A stretch of DNA of 6,160 bases from Flavobacterium sp. (lineage in GTDB: Bacteria; Bacteroidota; Bacteroidia; Flavobacteriales; Flavobacteriaceae): assembly GCA_017989775.1 (NCBI GenBank), contig JAGNPF010000099.1, positions 1-6,160 of the forward strand, written 5' to 3'. Both the position numbers and the translations under genes were made by a program. Of this stretch, positions 6,028 through 6,160 are shown in pieces (position 1 is the first letter of the stretch; every line of letters starts with the position of its first letter). The notes under the pieces were generated by a model. That model was not told where the DNA came from. It did no database searches and saw only the letters and a program-made list of their open reading frames with translations.

Positions 6028-6153
6028 TTACCAACACCCTTTGTCTGATTTGTGTCTTTTTGTACACGATTCAATCATCCATCGAGGAACAAGGTCAATA
6101 ATTTGTCGAATAACTGGTTTTTTAATATTTTTGTTTCGCCTGAAGAGTCCCAT
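6028..6153 (-). pseudogene. Remnant of a transposase N-terminus (IS4/DUF4372-like)
   Basis: On the - strand an ATG at 6153 opens a 41-residue frame ending in TAA at 6028-6030. The product contains NKNIKKPVIRQIIDLVPRW and a Cys-x-x-Arg-His-Lys-Ser-Asp-Lys-Gly-Cys stretch near its end. This has the look of the N-terminal DUF4372-type domain of IS4-family transposases in Bacteroidota, which normally continue for several hundred more residues with the DDE catalytic core. Here the frame stops soon after KSDKGC and no further transposase coding is seen down to 5831, so only the first tenth or so survives. It cannot be active. The left junction of the original element would be close to 6030; its other end lies beyond the window. 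The family is assigned by eye from a short stretch, so confidence is moderate. Confidence 0.55.
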
Positions 6154-6160
6154 AAAATTA

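Overview
The window looks like a chromosomal segment of a member of the Bacteroidota, most likely Flavobacteriia (Flavobacterium-like). Three things suggest this: low GC content, A-rich leaders without Shine-Dalgarno sequences plus TAnnTTTG-type promoter boxes, and the protein families present (a long acyl-CoA dehydrogenase ending in YCF, a DUF3575-like barrel, a short BamA/TamA-type barrel and an S23 four-helix-bundle protein). The genus is an inference.

Left part (1-2299, + strand): a small S23-type four-helix-bundle gene (13-363), a pyrimidine-rich spacer, then a full-length 596-residue acyl-CoA dehydrogenase (449-2239, FadE-like, beta-oxidation) closed by a clear intrinsic terminator. Positions 2300-2596 hold no convincing gene.

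Right part (2597-5830, - strand): three genes for exported or envelope proteins, each followed by its own intrinsic terminator, so they are probably separate transcription units. From right to left: a DUF3575-like barrel joined to a Gly/Tyr-rich C-terminal domain (4703-5830); a BamA/TamA-type outer-membrane barrel without POTRA domains (3286-4536); and a small helical periplasmic protein of unknown function (2653-3135). The first and last each carry an in-frame TAA exactly where the conserved Gln just after the signal-peptide cleavage site would be (A-Q-S-S becomes A-stop-S-S), inside the same 8-mer GCCTAATC. Both frames are otherwise intact. This coincidence is the most notable observation: it may be two young nonsense mutations, a motif-linked sequencing error, or some form of recoding. 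The stop removes the signal peptide from whatever is translated downstream.

Right edge (5831-6160): an intergenic region with two hairpins, one a strong terminator-like structure in + orientation with no + gene before it, and a 41-codon remnant of a transposase N-terminus (IS4/DUF4372-like) at 6028-6153 on the - strand.

No defence system, CRISPR array, tRNA or rRNA was seen. Functionally the window combines fatty-acid degradation with unrelated envelope genes, and nothing links the two halves mechanistically.
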